Source: Tenderia sp965602225 (lineage in GTDB: Bacteria; Pseudomonadota; Gammaproteobacteria; Tenderiales; Tenderiaceae). From it: DNA of 48,930 nt. Made by a program: the position numbers and the translations under genes. The stretch covers positions 1 to 48,930 of the forward strand of contig CBFCYE010000021.1 of assembly GCA_965602225.1 (NCBI GenBank), written 5' to 3'. Of this stretch, positions 42,317-48,930 are shown piece by piece; position 1 is the stretch's first letter; every line of letters starts with the position of its first letter. The notes beneath the pieces are model-generated. The model was not told the DNA's origin. It searched no databases and saw nothing but the letters and a program-made list of their open reading frames with translations.

Positions 42317-44544
42317 TGGTCAGTGTTACCAATTCGTTAGGTGGTGAGGCTAGTAAGCAGAACATTGATCCTGTTAAATGGCTGGCATCTCTACATGACA
42401 AATATTCTGAGCAAGGTCTGGCCGTTATTGAAAAGGCCAGTTTGCTTGCCCAGTCTGCCCATGCCGATCAAACACGCATTTCCGGTGAGCCGTATTTTCA
42501 GCATTCACTGGCTGTTGCAGATATCCTTGCCAATATTCACATGGACTATGAAACCGTTGCTGCAGCATTGTTGCATGATGTTGTTGAAGATTCAGAAATA
42601 AGCCTGGAAGACATTCGTAAGCAATTTGGTGACAGCATTACCAGTCTGGTCGATGGTGTTACCAAGATGCTGCTGATTCAGTCGTTTAAGGGGTTGGATG
42701 AATCTAGCAAAAAAGCAAAGAAGGAACGTGTTCAAGCCGAAAGCCTGCGCAAGATGTTGCTTGCCATGGTCGAAGATGTGCGTGTGGTATTGATCAAACT
42801 AGCTGACCGAACTCACAACATGCGTACCTTGTCAGTTTTTTCTGAAAGCAAACAAAAACGTATAGCCAGTGAAACCCTTGAAATATACGCACCGCTGGCC
42901 AATCGGCTTGGCATGTGGCAGCTCAAGTGGGAATTGGAAGACTTATCATTCCGCTATCTTGAACCCGAACTTTATAAAAAAATTGCCAAGATGCTGGATG
43001 AACGGCGAGTTGATCGTGAGGGCTACATTAATGAGTTTGTTCAGCGGCTGCAAACTGAACTGACCAATGTACATGTCAATGCGGAAATTAAAGGCCGTCC
43101 CAAACACATCTATAGCATTTATAAAAAAATGCAGCGCAAGGATATCGAATATCAGCATGTTTACGATACCCGTGGGGTGCGCGTATTAGTGGATACAATT
43201 CCTGAATGTTATACCGCGCTTGGTGTTGCGCATTCTTTTTGGCGGCATATCCCGGGCGAGTTTGATGATTACATCGCCACCCCTAAACAGAATAATTACC
43301 AATCAATACATACCGCCGTGTTTGGCCCAGAAGGCAAAGTGGTTGAAGTGCAAATTCGTACTCATAAAATGCATGAAGACAATGAGCTGGGGGTAGCCTC
43401 ACATTGGCGTTACAAAGAAGGCACGGACTACGATGCCGGTTTTGAACGCAAAATTGCCTGGTTACGGCAACTGCTCGATTGGAAAGAGGATATTGCCGAT
43501 GCCAATGACTTTGTCGATCAACTCAAGTCAGATGCATTTGAAGATCGAATTTATGTCTTCACACCTAAGGGTAATGTTGTCGACTTGGTCGATGGCGCGA
43601 CACCGCTGGATTTTGCCTATCATATCCATACAGACGTAGGGCATCGCTGCCGCGGCGCCAAGGTTAATGGCCACATGGTGCCTTTGACCTACCGTCTCAA
43701 GACTGGTGAACAAATTGAGGTTCTGACGGTAAAACATGGTGAGCCGAGTCGAGATTGGTTAAACCCTGAACTTGGGTATCTTCGTACCAGTCGTGCACGC
43801 AGCAAGGTGCTGCACTGGTTCAAAATGCTCAATTTCGACAAAAATGTCGCCGATGGCAGATCTATCCTGGAAAAAGAGCTAAATCGGCTTGGATTAACGG
43901 ATGTTAACCTGGAAAAACTGTCGCGCAGGCTGGATTACCCCAAATTGGATGACTGTCTTGCCGCGATTGGACGTAATGACCTCAAAATTGGTCGGATTGT
44001 CAGGCTGATACAGGATATCAGACAAGAGCAGCATCCACCCCAACCGGTTATTCAAACCCGCCAGGCTACGCAAAATCGTAGCAGCAGTTCCAGTGACGTA
44101 ATGATTGCTGGGGTAGGGGATCTGTTGACGCAGATAGCACGCTGCTGCAAGCCTGTTCCTGGTGATGAGATATCAGGTTATATAACCAAGGGCAGGGGAA
44201 TTTCCATTCATCGCAAGGATTGCCCCAATATTCTTCGCTATATCACCCAGTCGCCAGAGCGGCTGATAGACGTCGCATGGGCCAGCACGGAGGGTGAAAG
44301 CCAGGCTTACCCCGTTGATGTACAACTCACGGCGTTTGATCGCCAAGGCTTGCTAAGCGATGTTGCCGTAATGCTATCGGCTGAAAAGGTCAATATTATT
44401 GCCGTGAACACCCTGTCAGACAAAAAGAGTTACACGGCCAACATGGTGCTAACCCTGGAGATTGAAGATCTCAGTCGGCTTAGCAAAATCCTACACAAAC
44501 TCAAAGAGTTGCCCAATGTTCTTGATGTAAAACGAAAGGGCTAA
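42316..44544 (+). CDS. relA: RelA-type (p)ppGpp synthetase with intact HD hydrolase residues
   Basis: The 742-residue stringent-response enzyme has HD, synthetase, TGS (about 410-470), CC/zinc-finger and ACT domains. The synthetase loop reads GEFDDY (EFDD at 315-318), the EXDD form seen in RelA; bifunctional SpoT/Rel enzymes have RXKD. Domain-wide it resembles E. coli RelA. The HD domain, however, keeps the hydrolase set Arg54, His63, His87-Asp88, Glu91-Asp92, Asp164 and Asn168 (LLHDVVED; LADRTHNM), which E. coli RelA has lost. It is coupled to the Lon-like gene by TAATG. SpoT is not in the window, so the symbol is by sequence type. Confidence 0.92.
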   Translation: MVSVTNSLGGEASKQNIDPVKWLASLHDKYSEQGLAVIEKASLLAQSAHADQTRISGEPYFQHSLAVADILANIHMDYETVAAALLHDVVEDSEISLEDIRKQFGDSITSLVDGVTKMLLIQSFKGLDESSKKAKKERVQAESLRKMLLAMVEDVRVVLIKLADRTHNMRTLSVFSESKQKRIASETLEIYAPLANRLGMWQLKWELEDLSFRYLEPELYKKIAKMLDERRVDREGYINEFVQRLQTELTNVHVNAEIKGRPKHIYSIYKKMQRKDIEYQHVYDTRGVRVLVDTIPECYTALGVAHSFWRHIPGEFDDYIATPKQNNYQSIHTAVFGPEGKVVEVQIRTHKMHEDNELGVASHWRYKEGTDYDAGFERKIAWLRQLLDWKEDIADANDFVDQLKSDAFEDRIYVFTPKGNVVDLVDGATPLDFAYHIHTDVGHRCRGAKVNGHMVPLTYRLKTGEQIEVLTVKHGEPSRDWLNPELGYLRTSRARSKVLHWFKMLNFDKNVADGRSILEKELNRLGLTDVNLEKLSRRLDYPKLDDCLAAIGRNDLKIGRIVRLIQDIRQEQHPPQPVIQTRQATQNRSSSSSDVMIAGVGDLLTQIARCCKPVPGDEISGYITKGRGISIHRKDCPNILRYITQSPERLIDVAWASTEGESQAYPVDVQLTAFDRQGLLSDVAVMLSAEKVNIIAVNTLSDKKSYTANMVLTLEIEDLSRLSKILHKLKELPNVLDVKRKG

Positions 44545-44556
44545 ATGGCTGGATAG

Positions 44557-44850
44557 CTATTCTGGGTAATAGTCCGGGAAATCAAAGACTTCAGCACCTG
44601 GGGCCGCACCTAGTTCGTAAAAATCCAGTTCATTGACATCCTCTTCAAGCTCTTCAAGCCACTCTTCAGACGGTTCAATCTGCTCGGCACCGAGTTTGAC
44701 CCAGACTTCGAGGTCTAGGCCCTCTAGGGTTCCATCAGCATACTGTATTTCAATATAGCCCTCATCAGAGTCAAATGATGCAACTCGAAAGGTTTCAGCG
44801 TCCTGTAACTTATACCAGGAATTAACAATTGGGTTATCAATCTGTGCCAT
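44557..44850 (-). CDS. Small acidic protein, conserved in gammaproteobacteria (DUF6763-like)
   Basis: The 97-residue, very acidic protein begins MAQIDNPIVNSWYKLQDAE, has a compact beta-rich part (FRVASFDSDEGYIEIQYADG), and ends in an Asp/Glu-rich tail. The pattern of N-terminal NWY-like motif, EIQY.DG and acidic tail matches a family I recall as DUF6763, so that label is tentative. AGGAG precedes the ATG by eight bases. Convergent with relA, only 12 bases between the stops. Confidence 0.75.
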   Translation of the reverse strand: MAQIDNPIVNSWYKLQDAETFRVASFDSDEGYIEIQYADGTLEGLDLEVWVKLGAEQIEPSEEWLEELEEDVNELDFYELGAAPGAEVFDFPDYYPE

Positions 44851-45060
44851 GTCTATTCTCCTATAGCAGCAGTCATCCTGACTCCAAAAAAGTTATTTAA
44901 ATCAATCACATTGTCACTAAATCTGGTCAGACCATCCAACCACATTTGTTGCTGTACTCACAAACGTATCGACCCATGCATTAGCAATCTTTAATGTTCT
45001 TTTTGAGTAAAAAACTAGGCGAATAGGTCAAATTGTACTTATACTGATATCAACAGTTTT

Positions 45061-45114
45061 CCCATCAAGGAGTACCCCAGTTCGAGCTTGGGAGATGGGC
45101 CCAACAAGCCGGGC
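45061..45114 (+). promoter_or_regulatory. Structured leader of the hpf gene
   Basis: CCCATC (45061-45066) pairs with GATGGG (45094-45099), enclosing CCCA (45076-45079) with TGGG (45089-45092). A further GCCC/GGGC pairing (45099-45102 with 45111-45114) competes with the outer stem. TATACT at 45040-45045 is a possible -10, so this would be the mRNA start. It ends 25 bases before the ATG. Confidence 0.45.
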
Positions 45115-45139
45115 AATTCACATAAGTAAGGAGAGACAT

Positions 45140-45529
45140 ATGAAGCTACCGCTGCAAATTACTTCCAGGAACTTATCACTGTCTGAAACTGCAGAGCAGG
45201 CGATTCGTGACAAAGCAGCGAAACTTGATCTGGTTTGTGACCGGATCATGGGATGTCGCGTATTAGTAGAAGCACCTCATCGCCACCAGCAACACGGCAA
45301 TCAATATAATGTCCGTCTAGATATCACCGTGCCCGGTGCTGAGATTGTTATTAAGCGCGAGGAACATGAAGACCTGAACGTGGCAATCCGTGATGCTTTT
45401 GATGCGGCACGTCGCAAGGTAAAAGAACACACAGCAAAGCTGAGAGATGTTAAAGGTTCAGAAGGTATTCCGTTGGTTGATCAAGCACCCGACATTGACG
45501 AAGACTTTGATATTGATCAGGCGTCATAA
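45140..45529 (+). CDS. hpf: Ribosome hibernation factor, HPF/RaiA family
   Basis: The 129-residue protein starts MKLPLQITSRNLSLSETAEQ and has the HPF/YfiA fold (RVLVEAPHRHQQHGNQYNVR; DLNVAIRDAFDAARRKVKEH), with an acidic tail (DIDEDFDIDQAS) longer than E. coli HPF. It binds the 30S subunit and promotes 100S dimers or inactive 70S in stationary phase. ATG 45140 has AAGGAG seven bases upstream; the upstream ATG at 45095 adds 15 residues without RBS and disrupts the fold. Unlike many relatives it is not beside rpoN-ptsN. A strong terminator follows. Confidence 0.92.
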   Translation: MKLPLQITSRNLSLSETAEQAIRDKAAKLDLVCDRIMGCRVLVEAPHRHQQHGNQYNVRLDITVPGAEIVIKREEHEDLNVAIRDAFDAARRKVKEHTAKLRDVKGSEGIPLVDQAPDIDEDFDIDQAS

Positions 45530-45554
45530 TCAAAAAGGTAATTAACCATTACAC

Positions 45555-45584
45555 ACCGGGGCCGTAAGGCCCCGGTTTCGTTTT
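45555..45584 (+). terminator. Intrinsic terminator after hpf
   Basis: ACCGGGGCC (45555-45563) pairs with GGCCCCGGT (45568-45576), loop GTAA, followed by TTTCGTTTT. It also lies at the end of the convergent nitroreductase gene. Confidence 0.85.
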
Positions 45585-45589
45585 AGCGT

Positions 45590-46189
45590 CTAAAAGCTGT
45601 TTTCTAATAAGACGTCATCAACAGACACCAAACCAGGACGAGGAAAAGGCACATCTAAACGTTTGCCAATTGCCAGCAACATACAAATAGCATGGTCATC
45701 CGGTAATTTCACCAGCTCAGCCATCTTCTGTTCATCACAAGCCATCGCACATGAATCCAAACCCATCTCCTGAGCCCTCAACATAAGAGCCATAGATGCC
45801 ATTGACGCAGAGCGCATACCTTCATCACGCTGAAGTTGAGGCTTATCGGCGTAGATTTGCTGACTGTTGTCGATCATAGATTTTGCCACATCAGCCGGTG
45901 CATTCACCCAATAGCGCTGTGGATTTTTTTGCCAGGCCTTAACGTCGAGACACACCAACAATACTAGCGAAGCATCCGTAACCTGTGGTTGATACCAGGC
46001 AGCCACCTTGGCCTGTTCCAGCAAGTCTTTATCCTGCAGCCAGACAAACCGCCAGTGCTGAGCATTAAATGCCGATGGTGTTAAATTAGCAGCTTCAATT
46101 AATTCATGAACCTCGGCTGTACTGATCTGATATGAGGGATCAAATACATTGACAGAGCGGCGATTTTTAATGGCTTCAGAGACTTTCAC
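45590..46189 (-). CDS. Nitroreductase family FMN-dependent protein
   Basis: The 199-residue protein has the nitroreductase pattern: N-terminal EAIKNRRSVNVFDP, the FMN phosphate site, LTPSAFNAQHWRFVW, then MASMALMLRAQEMGLDSCAM and a C-terminal IGKRLDVPFPRPG. It would reduce quinones or nitro compounds using NAD(P)H as a homodimer; the substrate is unknown. I start at GTG 46189 with AAGG eight bases upstream; GTG 46204 would add five valine-rich residues. Convergent with hpf. Confidence 0.9.
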   Translation of the reverse strand: MKVSEAIKNRRSVNVFDPSYQISTAEVHELIEAANLTPSAFNAQHWRFVWLQDKDLLEQAKVAAWYQPQVTDASLVLLVCLDVKAWQKNPQRYWVNAPADVAKSMIDNSQQIYADKPQLQRDEGMRSASMASMALMLRAQEMGLDSCAMACDEQKMAELVKLPDDHAICMLLAIGKRLDVPFPRPGLVSVDDVLLENSF

Positions 46190-46274
46190 AACAACAACCT
46201 TCACAGCAAAATAACGGGCAAGATTATCACATCAAATCACTGAGAGAAAAGAAATAGACAGAGGATCATCTACG

Positions 46275-46312
46275 CAAAAACCAAACACCCCAGAGGCAGC
46301 CAGCCCCTGGGG
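46275..46312 (-). terminator. Minus-strand terminator after the small membrane ORF
   Basis: On the minus strand, CCCCAG...CTGGGG (46288-46293 with 46307-46312), extended by GGC/GCC with one mismatch, is followed by GTGTTTGGTTTTT. It sits 41 bases after the stop of the small gene at 46354, supporting it as a transcribed unit. Confidence 0.6.
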
Positions 46313-46353
46313 CAATTAAAGAGATAAACATTGTATTAAAAAGGAATGAGTCG

Positions 46354-46455
46354 CTACCAGACCAGTACCATCAAGAAAACCGTTAGCAGAATAAAGGCCG
46401 CAATAGCGGCATCGGCGGCATAACTGGCGGGGTGTTCAGGGATCATTTGATGCAT
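46354..46455 (-). CDS. Tiny membrane protein, 33 residues
   Basis: The 33-residue peptide begins MHQMIPEHPASYAAD and ends in one hydrophobic helix of about 16 residues. GGAGG, seven to eight bases before ATG 46455, decides this start. The same frame is open upstream to a GTG at 46572 (72 residues, with a second hydrophobic stretch), but that start has no clear RBS; both forms are possible. It ends with Trp. A terminator lies 41 bases downstream. I know no family for it. It shares length and pattern with the peptide at 46669-46770. Confidence 0.55.
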   Translation of the reverse strand: MHQMIPEHPASYAADAAIAAFILLTVFLMVLVW

Positions 46456-46600
46456 GATTCTATCCTCCACATTGTCTGTTGTGTAATCACAATCGAGCAT
46501 GGGACGACACAGGACACGTACCGGCCCATGTATGACAAAAATAGTTAGGAAAATCACAGATGCAAACACCAAACCAATAAAGGTATTTGTTAAAAAGCCC

Positions 46601-46632
46601 TCGCCCTGAGAACATCCTTATTCTCAGGGTGA
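46601..46632 (-). terminator. Hairpin, possible minus-strand terminator
   Basis: TCGCCCTGAGAA (46601-46612) pairs with TTCTCAGGGTGA (46621-46632), 12 bp with one G-U. On the minus strand, a T-run follows eight bases later (46592-46596), so it is an imperfect terminator for the small gene at 46669-46770. Confidence 0.5.
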
Positions 46633-46668
46633 AGAAGAGTCCAGCATCCTTGCTAGAAAATATGCGTG

Positions 46669-46770
46669 TTAATTAATATAAATCAGAAAAGAAACAGCCA
46701 GTACTATAGGAATCGAACCGGCAATATTTGCAAATATATTGCCTGAATATTTAGGATACAACTGATTCAT
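46669..46770 (-). CDS. Tiny membrane protein, 33 residues
   Basis: The 33-residue peptide begins MNQLYPKYSGNIFAN and continues as one hydrophobic helix ending YIN. GGAGG lies eight bases before ATG 46770, a strong RBS. It is too short for standard gene finders. Against the peptide at 46354-46455 it is the same length and aligns without gaps, with M1, Q3, P6, A14, A17, I22, L24 and V26 shared (8 of 33), so the two may be paralogues. The function is unknown. Confidence 0.55.
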   Translation of the reverse strand: MNQLYPKYSGNIFANIAGSIPIVLAVSFLIYIN

Positions 46771-46849
46771 GGGGTCGCCCTCCAGTTTGCCCACTGAGTT
46801 GAAGTATCACAAGGCCATATACCGCCAGCCACAATATTGCCCCGCGCAT
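46751..46849 (-). CDS. Possible third tiny membrane ORF, 32 residues
   Basis: The frame from ATG 46849 begins MRGAILWLAVYGLVILQLSG, a clear hydrophobic helix, followed by a polar tail. It overlaps the start of the ORF at 46770 by 20 bases, which would allow translational coupling. It lacks a good RBS, so this is only a candidate. Confidence 0.3.
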   Translation of the reverse strand: MRGAILWLAVYGLVILQLSGQTGGRPHESVVS

Positions 46850-46989
46850 GTCAAAAGTAGTCCATGAATTGAAATACGCAAGTGCTGAAGCAAAACTTTT
46901 TTATATAGCCAAAATCGAAATTTAACCAGCCGACTACCGACAAGCCACAAATCATGATAAAAAGGGCAAACCATATTGAAGGAGTTGTT

Positions 46990-47358
46990 ATGAACAAAAA
47001 TATTATCGCTGCAACCTTAGCCGCAATTGTTGCATTTGCCCCCGTAAGCCAGCTACAGGCCGCAGACCTGCCAGTCAAAACTGTTGAACAAGTGTTTGCT
47101 CAGCAGGCTGAACTATCAGGCAAGCACATCCATATAAGTGGTGAGGTGGTTAAGGTAAACAACGGCATCATGGGGAAAAACTTCCTCCATATTCAGGACG
47201 GCAGCGGCGCTGAAGGCACCAATGACATAATCGTTACCAGCCAGCAAACAGCCAATGTTGGTGACAAGGTTGAAGTTGATGCGCTGGTAACCACCAATCG
47301 CGATTTTGGCATGGGCTACAGCTATGCCGTAATTCTGGAAGAAGGCAAACTAAAGTAA
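46990..47358 (+). CDS. Exported OB-fold-like protein
   Basis: The 122-residue protein has a signal peptide (MNKNIIAATLAAIVAFAPVSQLQA) and a beta-rich domain of about 95 residues with an OB-fold pattern (KHIHISGEVVKVNNGIMGKNFLHIQDGSG, then GDKVEVDALVTTNRDFGMGY). Such periplasmic OB-fold proteins often sit near cytochrome or sulfur-metabolism genes, but none is adjacent here. GAAGGAG precedes ATG 46990; the longer frame from 46954 adds 12 residues before the signal. Convergent with the LysM gene. Confidence 0.75.
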   Translation: MNKNIIAATLAAIVAFAPVSQLQAADLPVKTVEQVFAQQAELSGKHIHISGEVVKVNNGIMGKNFLHIQDGSGAEGTNDIIVTSQQTANVGDKVEVDALVTTNRDFGMGYSYAVILEEGKLK

Positions 47359-47376
47359 GACCAGTTAGCCGAGGCA

Positions 47377-47401
47377 CAGGGTAGGGCGTGGCCTTACCCT
47401 G
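47377..47401. other. Hairpin between convergent genes
   Basis: CAGGGTAGGG (47377-47386) pairs with CCTTACCCTG (47392-47401), ten pairs with one G-U. Neither side has a clean T-run after the stem, so termination is possible but not certain. Confidence 0.4.
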
Positions 47402-47412
47402 CGCCAAAAAGC

Positions 47413-48840
47413 TTATTTGATTTTAAACATCCGCACATCACCAAAGGCGCTTTTTACCCGCTGAGGTGAAACACTCAATACCCGCCAGTAATAATCGCCA
47501 GCCGGCAACGCATCTGAATATTTATAGTAGTTATTTATTTGATAAGTAAATTCCTGCAAATCAGTCTTAAACTTAGCATCACGCGCCACCTGCAAAATAT
47601 AGGAATTAGCCTCAGCAATTCTCGACCAGGCAATCCATGGTGTATTCGTTGGTAAGGTAGCGCCATCAACAGGTGAGTTAGACCTTGGTGGATTCAACGC
47701 ACCGTGGACAATAAAGGGCAGCTCAGCACTCAGCCCCTCAAGACCATTCTCATCAACCGAACGCAAACGGATGTTATAGCGCCCAGGGCTGATATTGTGC
47801 CAATTAAGTTCAGGCTGCTTCAGGTGTTCATCAAACAACACCAAATAGGCATCTGCCGCATAAACCAGCTGTGCTCTATATCCTTTGGCAGCGTTAATCG
47901 CCGCCCATTTAAGGTTGGCCTCACCATTTACGCTGCTCTTGGAAAGGTTCGCAATATTGGGCCGCATCAGCCCCTGGCGCGGCTCATTCATGGCCTTGCC
48001 GGCGTTAAGCTGAATAGAAATCCCAGCACTAATAGAACGATGTTTTTTCTCGTTCGCAACCACCACAGCGCCTTGTCCAACCTCAACCCGCATCTGCTTA
48101 CCAGCCTTGCTAGTCGCTACACGAAAATGACCTGCCTGAGCGCTTACAGAACCAGCCTCAGTGGACACCAGCGCCAACTCCTTACTCGCATCAACCTTAT
48201 ATTCAATTTCACCTTGAAGCAGGGTAAGCGGTTGAGTCAAAACCACCTCAGTATCAGACAACAAAACAACGACCGAACCATTGGTCAAAACAATATTGAC
48301 ACCACTTTTGTCACCGGTACGGATGCGAGTCTTATCAGCCAGCACATCATTAACCTTGAGTTTTATCTGGTTTTTGCCTGACACCCGCACAACATGGCCG
48401 TAGGTGGCCGCGACAGTAATACTGGAAGTCGATATTGCAGACACATCCTCAACAGCCTTAGCACCTTCTCTGGCAGATGCAGCAATCCTGGAGACAGCCT
48501 TTTTATCCTGAGCTGGAACCACCGCCGCAGGGGGCAGACCAGCAGCGCTAGCAGATGAAGTCGACGCCGGAGGCGCTGAAAAATCCATCATCAATTCAGA
48601 AGGAATACGCAGGGCCTGATCCACCTTAAGCTGCGACTGATCAGTCATATTGTTAAACTTCATCAATTTCTTCCAATCATCAGGACTCTTCAGATTCTCA
48701 TTGGCGATGCTCCAGAGCGTGTCACCAGGCGAAACGATATAAACAGAAACCGCGGCCTGCACAGGTAAGACCATGCCAAGACCGACCAAGCTAATTGTTA
48801 ATGAAGAAAAAAGGACTGCGGGTTTAATTTTGAATTTCAT
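47413..48840 (-). CDS. Exported LysM and FecR-domain protein
   Basis: The 475-residue protein has a signal peptide (cleavage after VQA), then a LysM domain (about 32-80: YIVSPGDTLWSIANENLKS...LKVDQALRIP), a Ser/Ala/Pro-rich linker, a FecR domain (about 140-260: VNDVLADKTRIRTGDKSGVNIVLTNGS) and a C-terminal part with fibronectin-like repeats. LysM binds peptidoglycan; FecR-type domains here are likely structural, not sigma regulators, because no sigma/anti-sigma context exists. The start is ATG 48840; the frame from 48879 adds 13 residues before the signal. No clear Shine-Dalgarno sequence. Confidence 0.85.
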   Translation of the reverse strand: MKFKIKPAVLFSSLTISLVGLGMVLPVQAAVSVYIVSPGDTLWSIANENLKSPDDWKKLMKFNNMTDQSQLKVDQALRIPSELMMDFSAPPASTSSASAAGLPPAAVVPAQDKKAVSRIAASAREGAKAVEDVSAISTSSITVAATYGHVVRVSGKNQIKLKVNDVLADKTRIRTGDKSGVNIVLTNGSVVVLLSDTEVVLTQPLTLLQGEIEYKVDASKELALVSTEAGSVSAQAGHFRVATSKAGKQMRVEVGQGAVVVANEKKHRSISAGISIQLNAGKAMNEPRQGLMRPNIANLSKSSVNGEANLKWAAINAAKGYRAQLVYAADAYLVLFDEHLKQPELNWHNISPGRYNIRLRSVDENGLEGLSAELPFIVHGALNPPRSNSPVDGATLPTNTPWIAWSRIAEANSYILQVARDAKFKTDLQEFTYQINNYYKYSDALPAGDYYWRVLSVSPQRVKSAFGDVRMFKIK

Positions 48841-48930
48841 AATAATTAAAAGGTTGGCTAAAACGGACAAGAGGGTCATTAGATCGTGGAATGCTTCAAA
48901 GGGTCAATAGCCTTGATCCATAAGCGCAAA
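48841..48930. other. Upstream region of the LysM-FecR gene, cut by the window end
   Basis: These 90 bases hold the expected minus-strand promoter region of the LysM-FecR gene. I see no other gene or structure. Confidence 0.3.

Noticed and set aside
46851..47078. 75-codon minus-strand frame over the start of the OB-fold gene
   Set aside because: It overlaps the signal peptide of a well-supported gene and shows no RBS.
47704..48381. 225-codon plus-strand frame inside the LysM-FecR gene
   Set aside because: Antisense shadow; no domain pattern or RBS.
1..48930. Mobile elements, CRISPR arrays, phage genes
   Set aside because: I found no transposase, integrase, direct-repeat-spacer array or phage structural gene.

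Overview
The window is chromosomal DNA from a gammaproteobacterium. The evidence is the block thrS-infC-rpmI-rplT-pheS-pheT-ihfA followed by a MerR-type gene and tRNA-Pro, together with an Rsd/AlgQ homologue, a RelA-type ppGpp synthetase, SfsA, PepN, YgiQ, MltB and a CRP-type palindrome. The genus cannot be fixed from the sequence. I see no insertion sequence, integrase, prophage or CRISPR array.

Layout. 1-4400: a tRNA-Val(GAC) missing only its first three bases, then a coupled pair of exported proteins (vanadium haloperoxidase; FG-GAP/ASPIC protein), then a decayed tRNA-Val-like copy. 4400-11840: the translation operon with infC on an AUC start, then ihfA, a MerR-type regulator overlapping it, and tRNA-Pro(GGG). 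11870-15540 (minus): a four-gene TRAP transporter with a TatT-type lipoprotein. 15.7-18.1 kb: a Mip/FkpA-like FKBP, a small exported protein and methionine-salvage mtnD-mtnC. 18.4-23.2 kb: two chemoreceptors with different sensor domains. 23.3-30.6 kb: thioredoxin-like protein, mltB, pepN with a DUF2797 gene, an exported lytic-transglycosylase-like protein behind a CRP-type palindrome, and sfsA. 30.6-39.2 kb: DnaJ-related protein, eight-bladed PQQ-type lipoprotein, MATE exporter, YgiQ, a two-helix membrane protein, a GT-B-like protein, a TSUP exporter and a Sel1-repeat protein. 39.2-45.6 kb: rsd, a Lon-like protease coupled to relA, a small acidic protein, and an HPF-type hibernation factor with a structured leader. 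45.6-48.9 kb: nitroreductase, a cluster of tiny one-helix membrane ORFs, an exported OB-fold-like protein and a LysM-FecR protein.

Themes. One end of the window is translation machinery. The 39-45 kb end groups stationary-phase and stress control: anti-sigma70 Rsd, a Lon-like protease, RelA and HPF. The observations most worth following are the RelA that keeps a complete HD hydrolase site beside a RelA-type EFDD synthetase motif, the tiny membrane ORFs at 46.35-46.85 kb, and the haloperoxidase pair lying between a tRNA-Val and its decayed copy. Several starts were moved from the longest reading frame to the start supported by a ribosome binding site (RBS), a signal peptide or family length; each case is stated in its entry.
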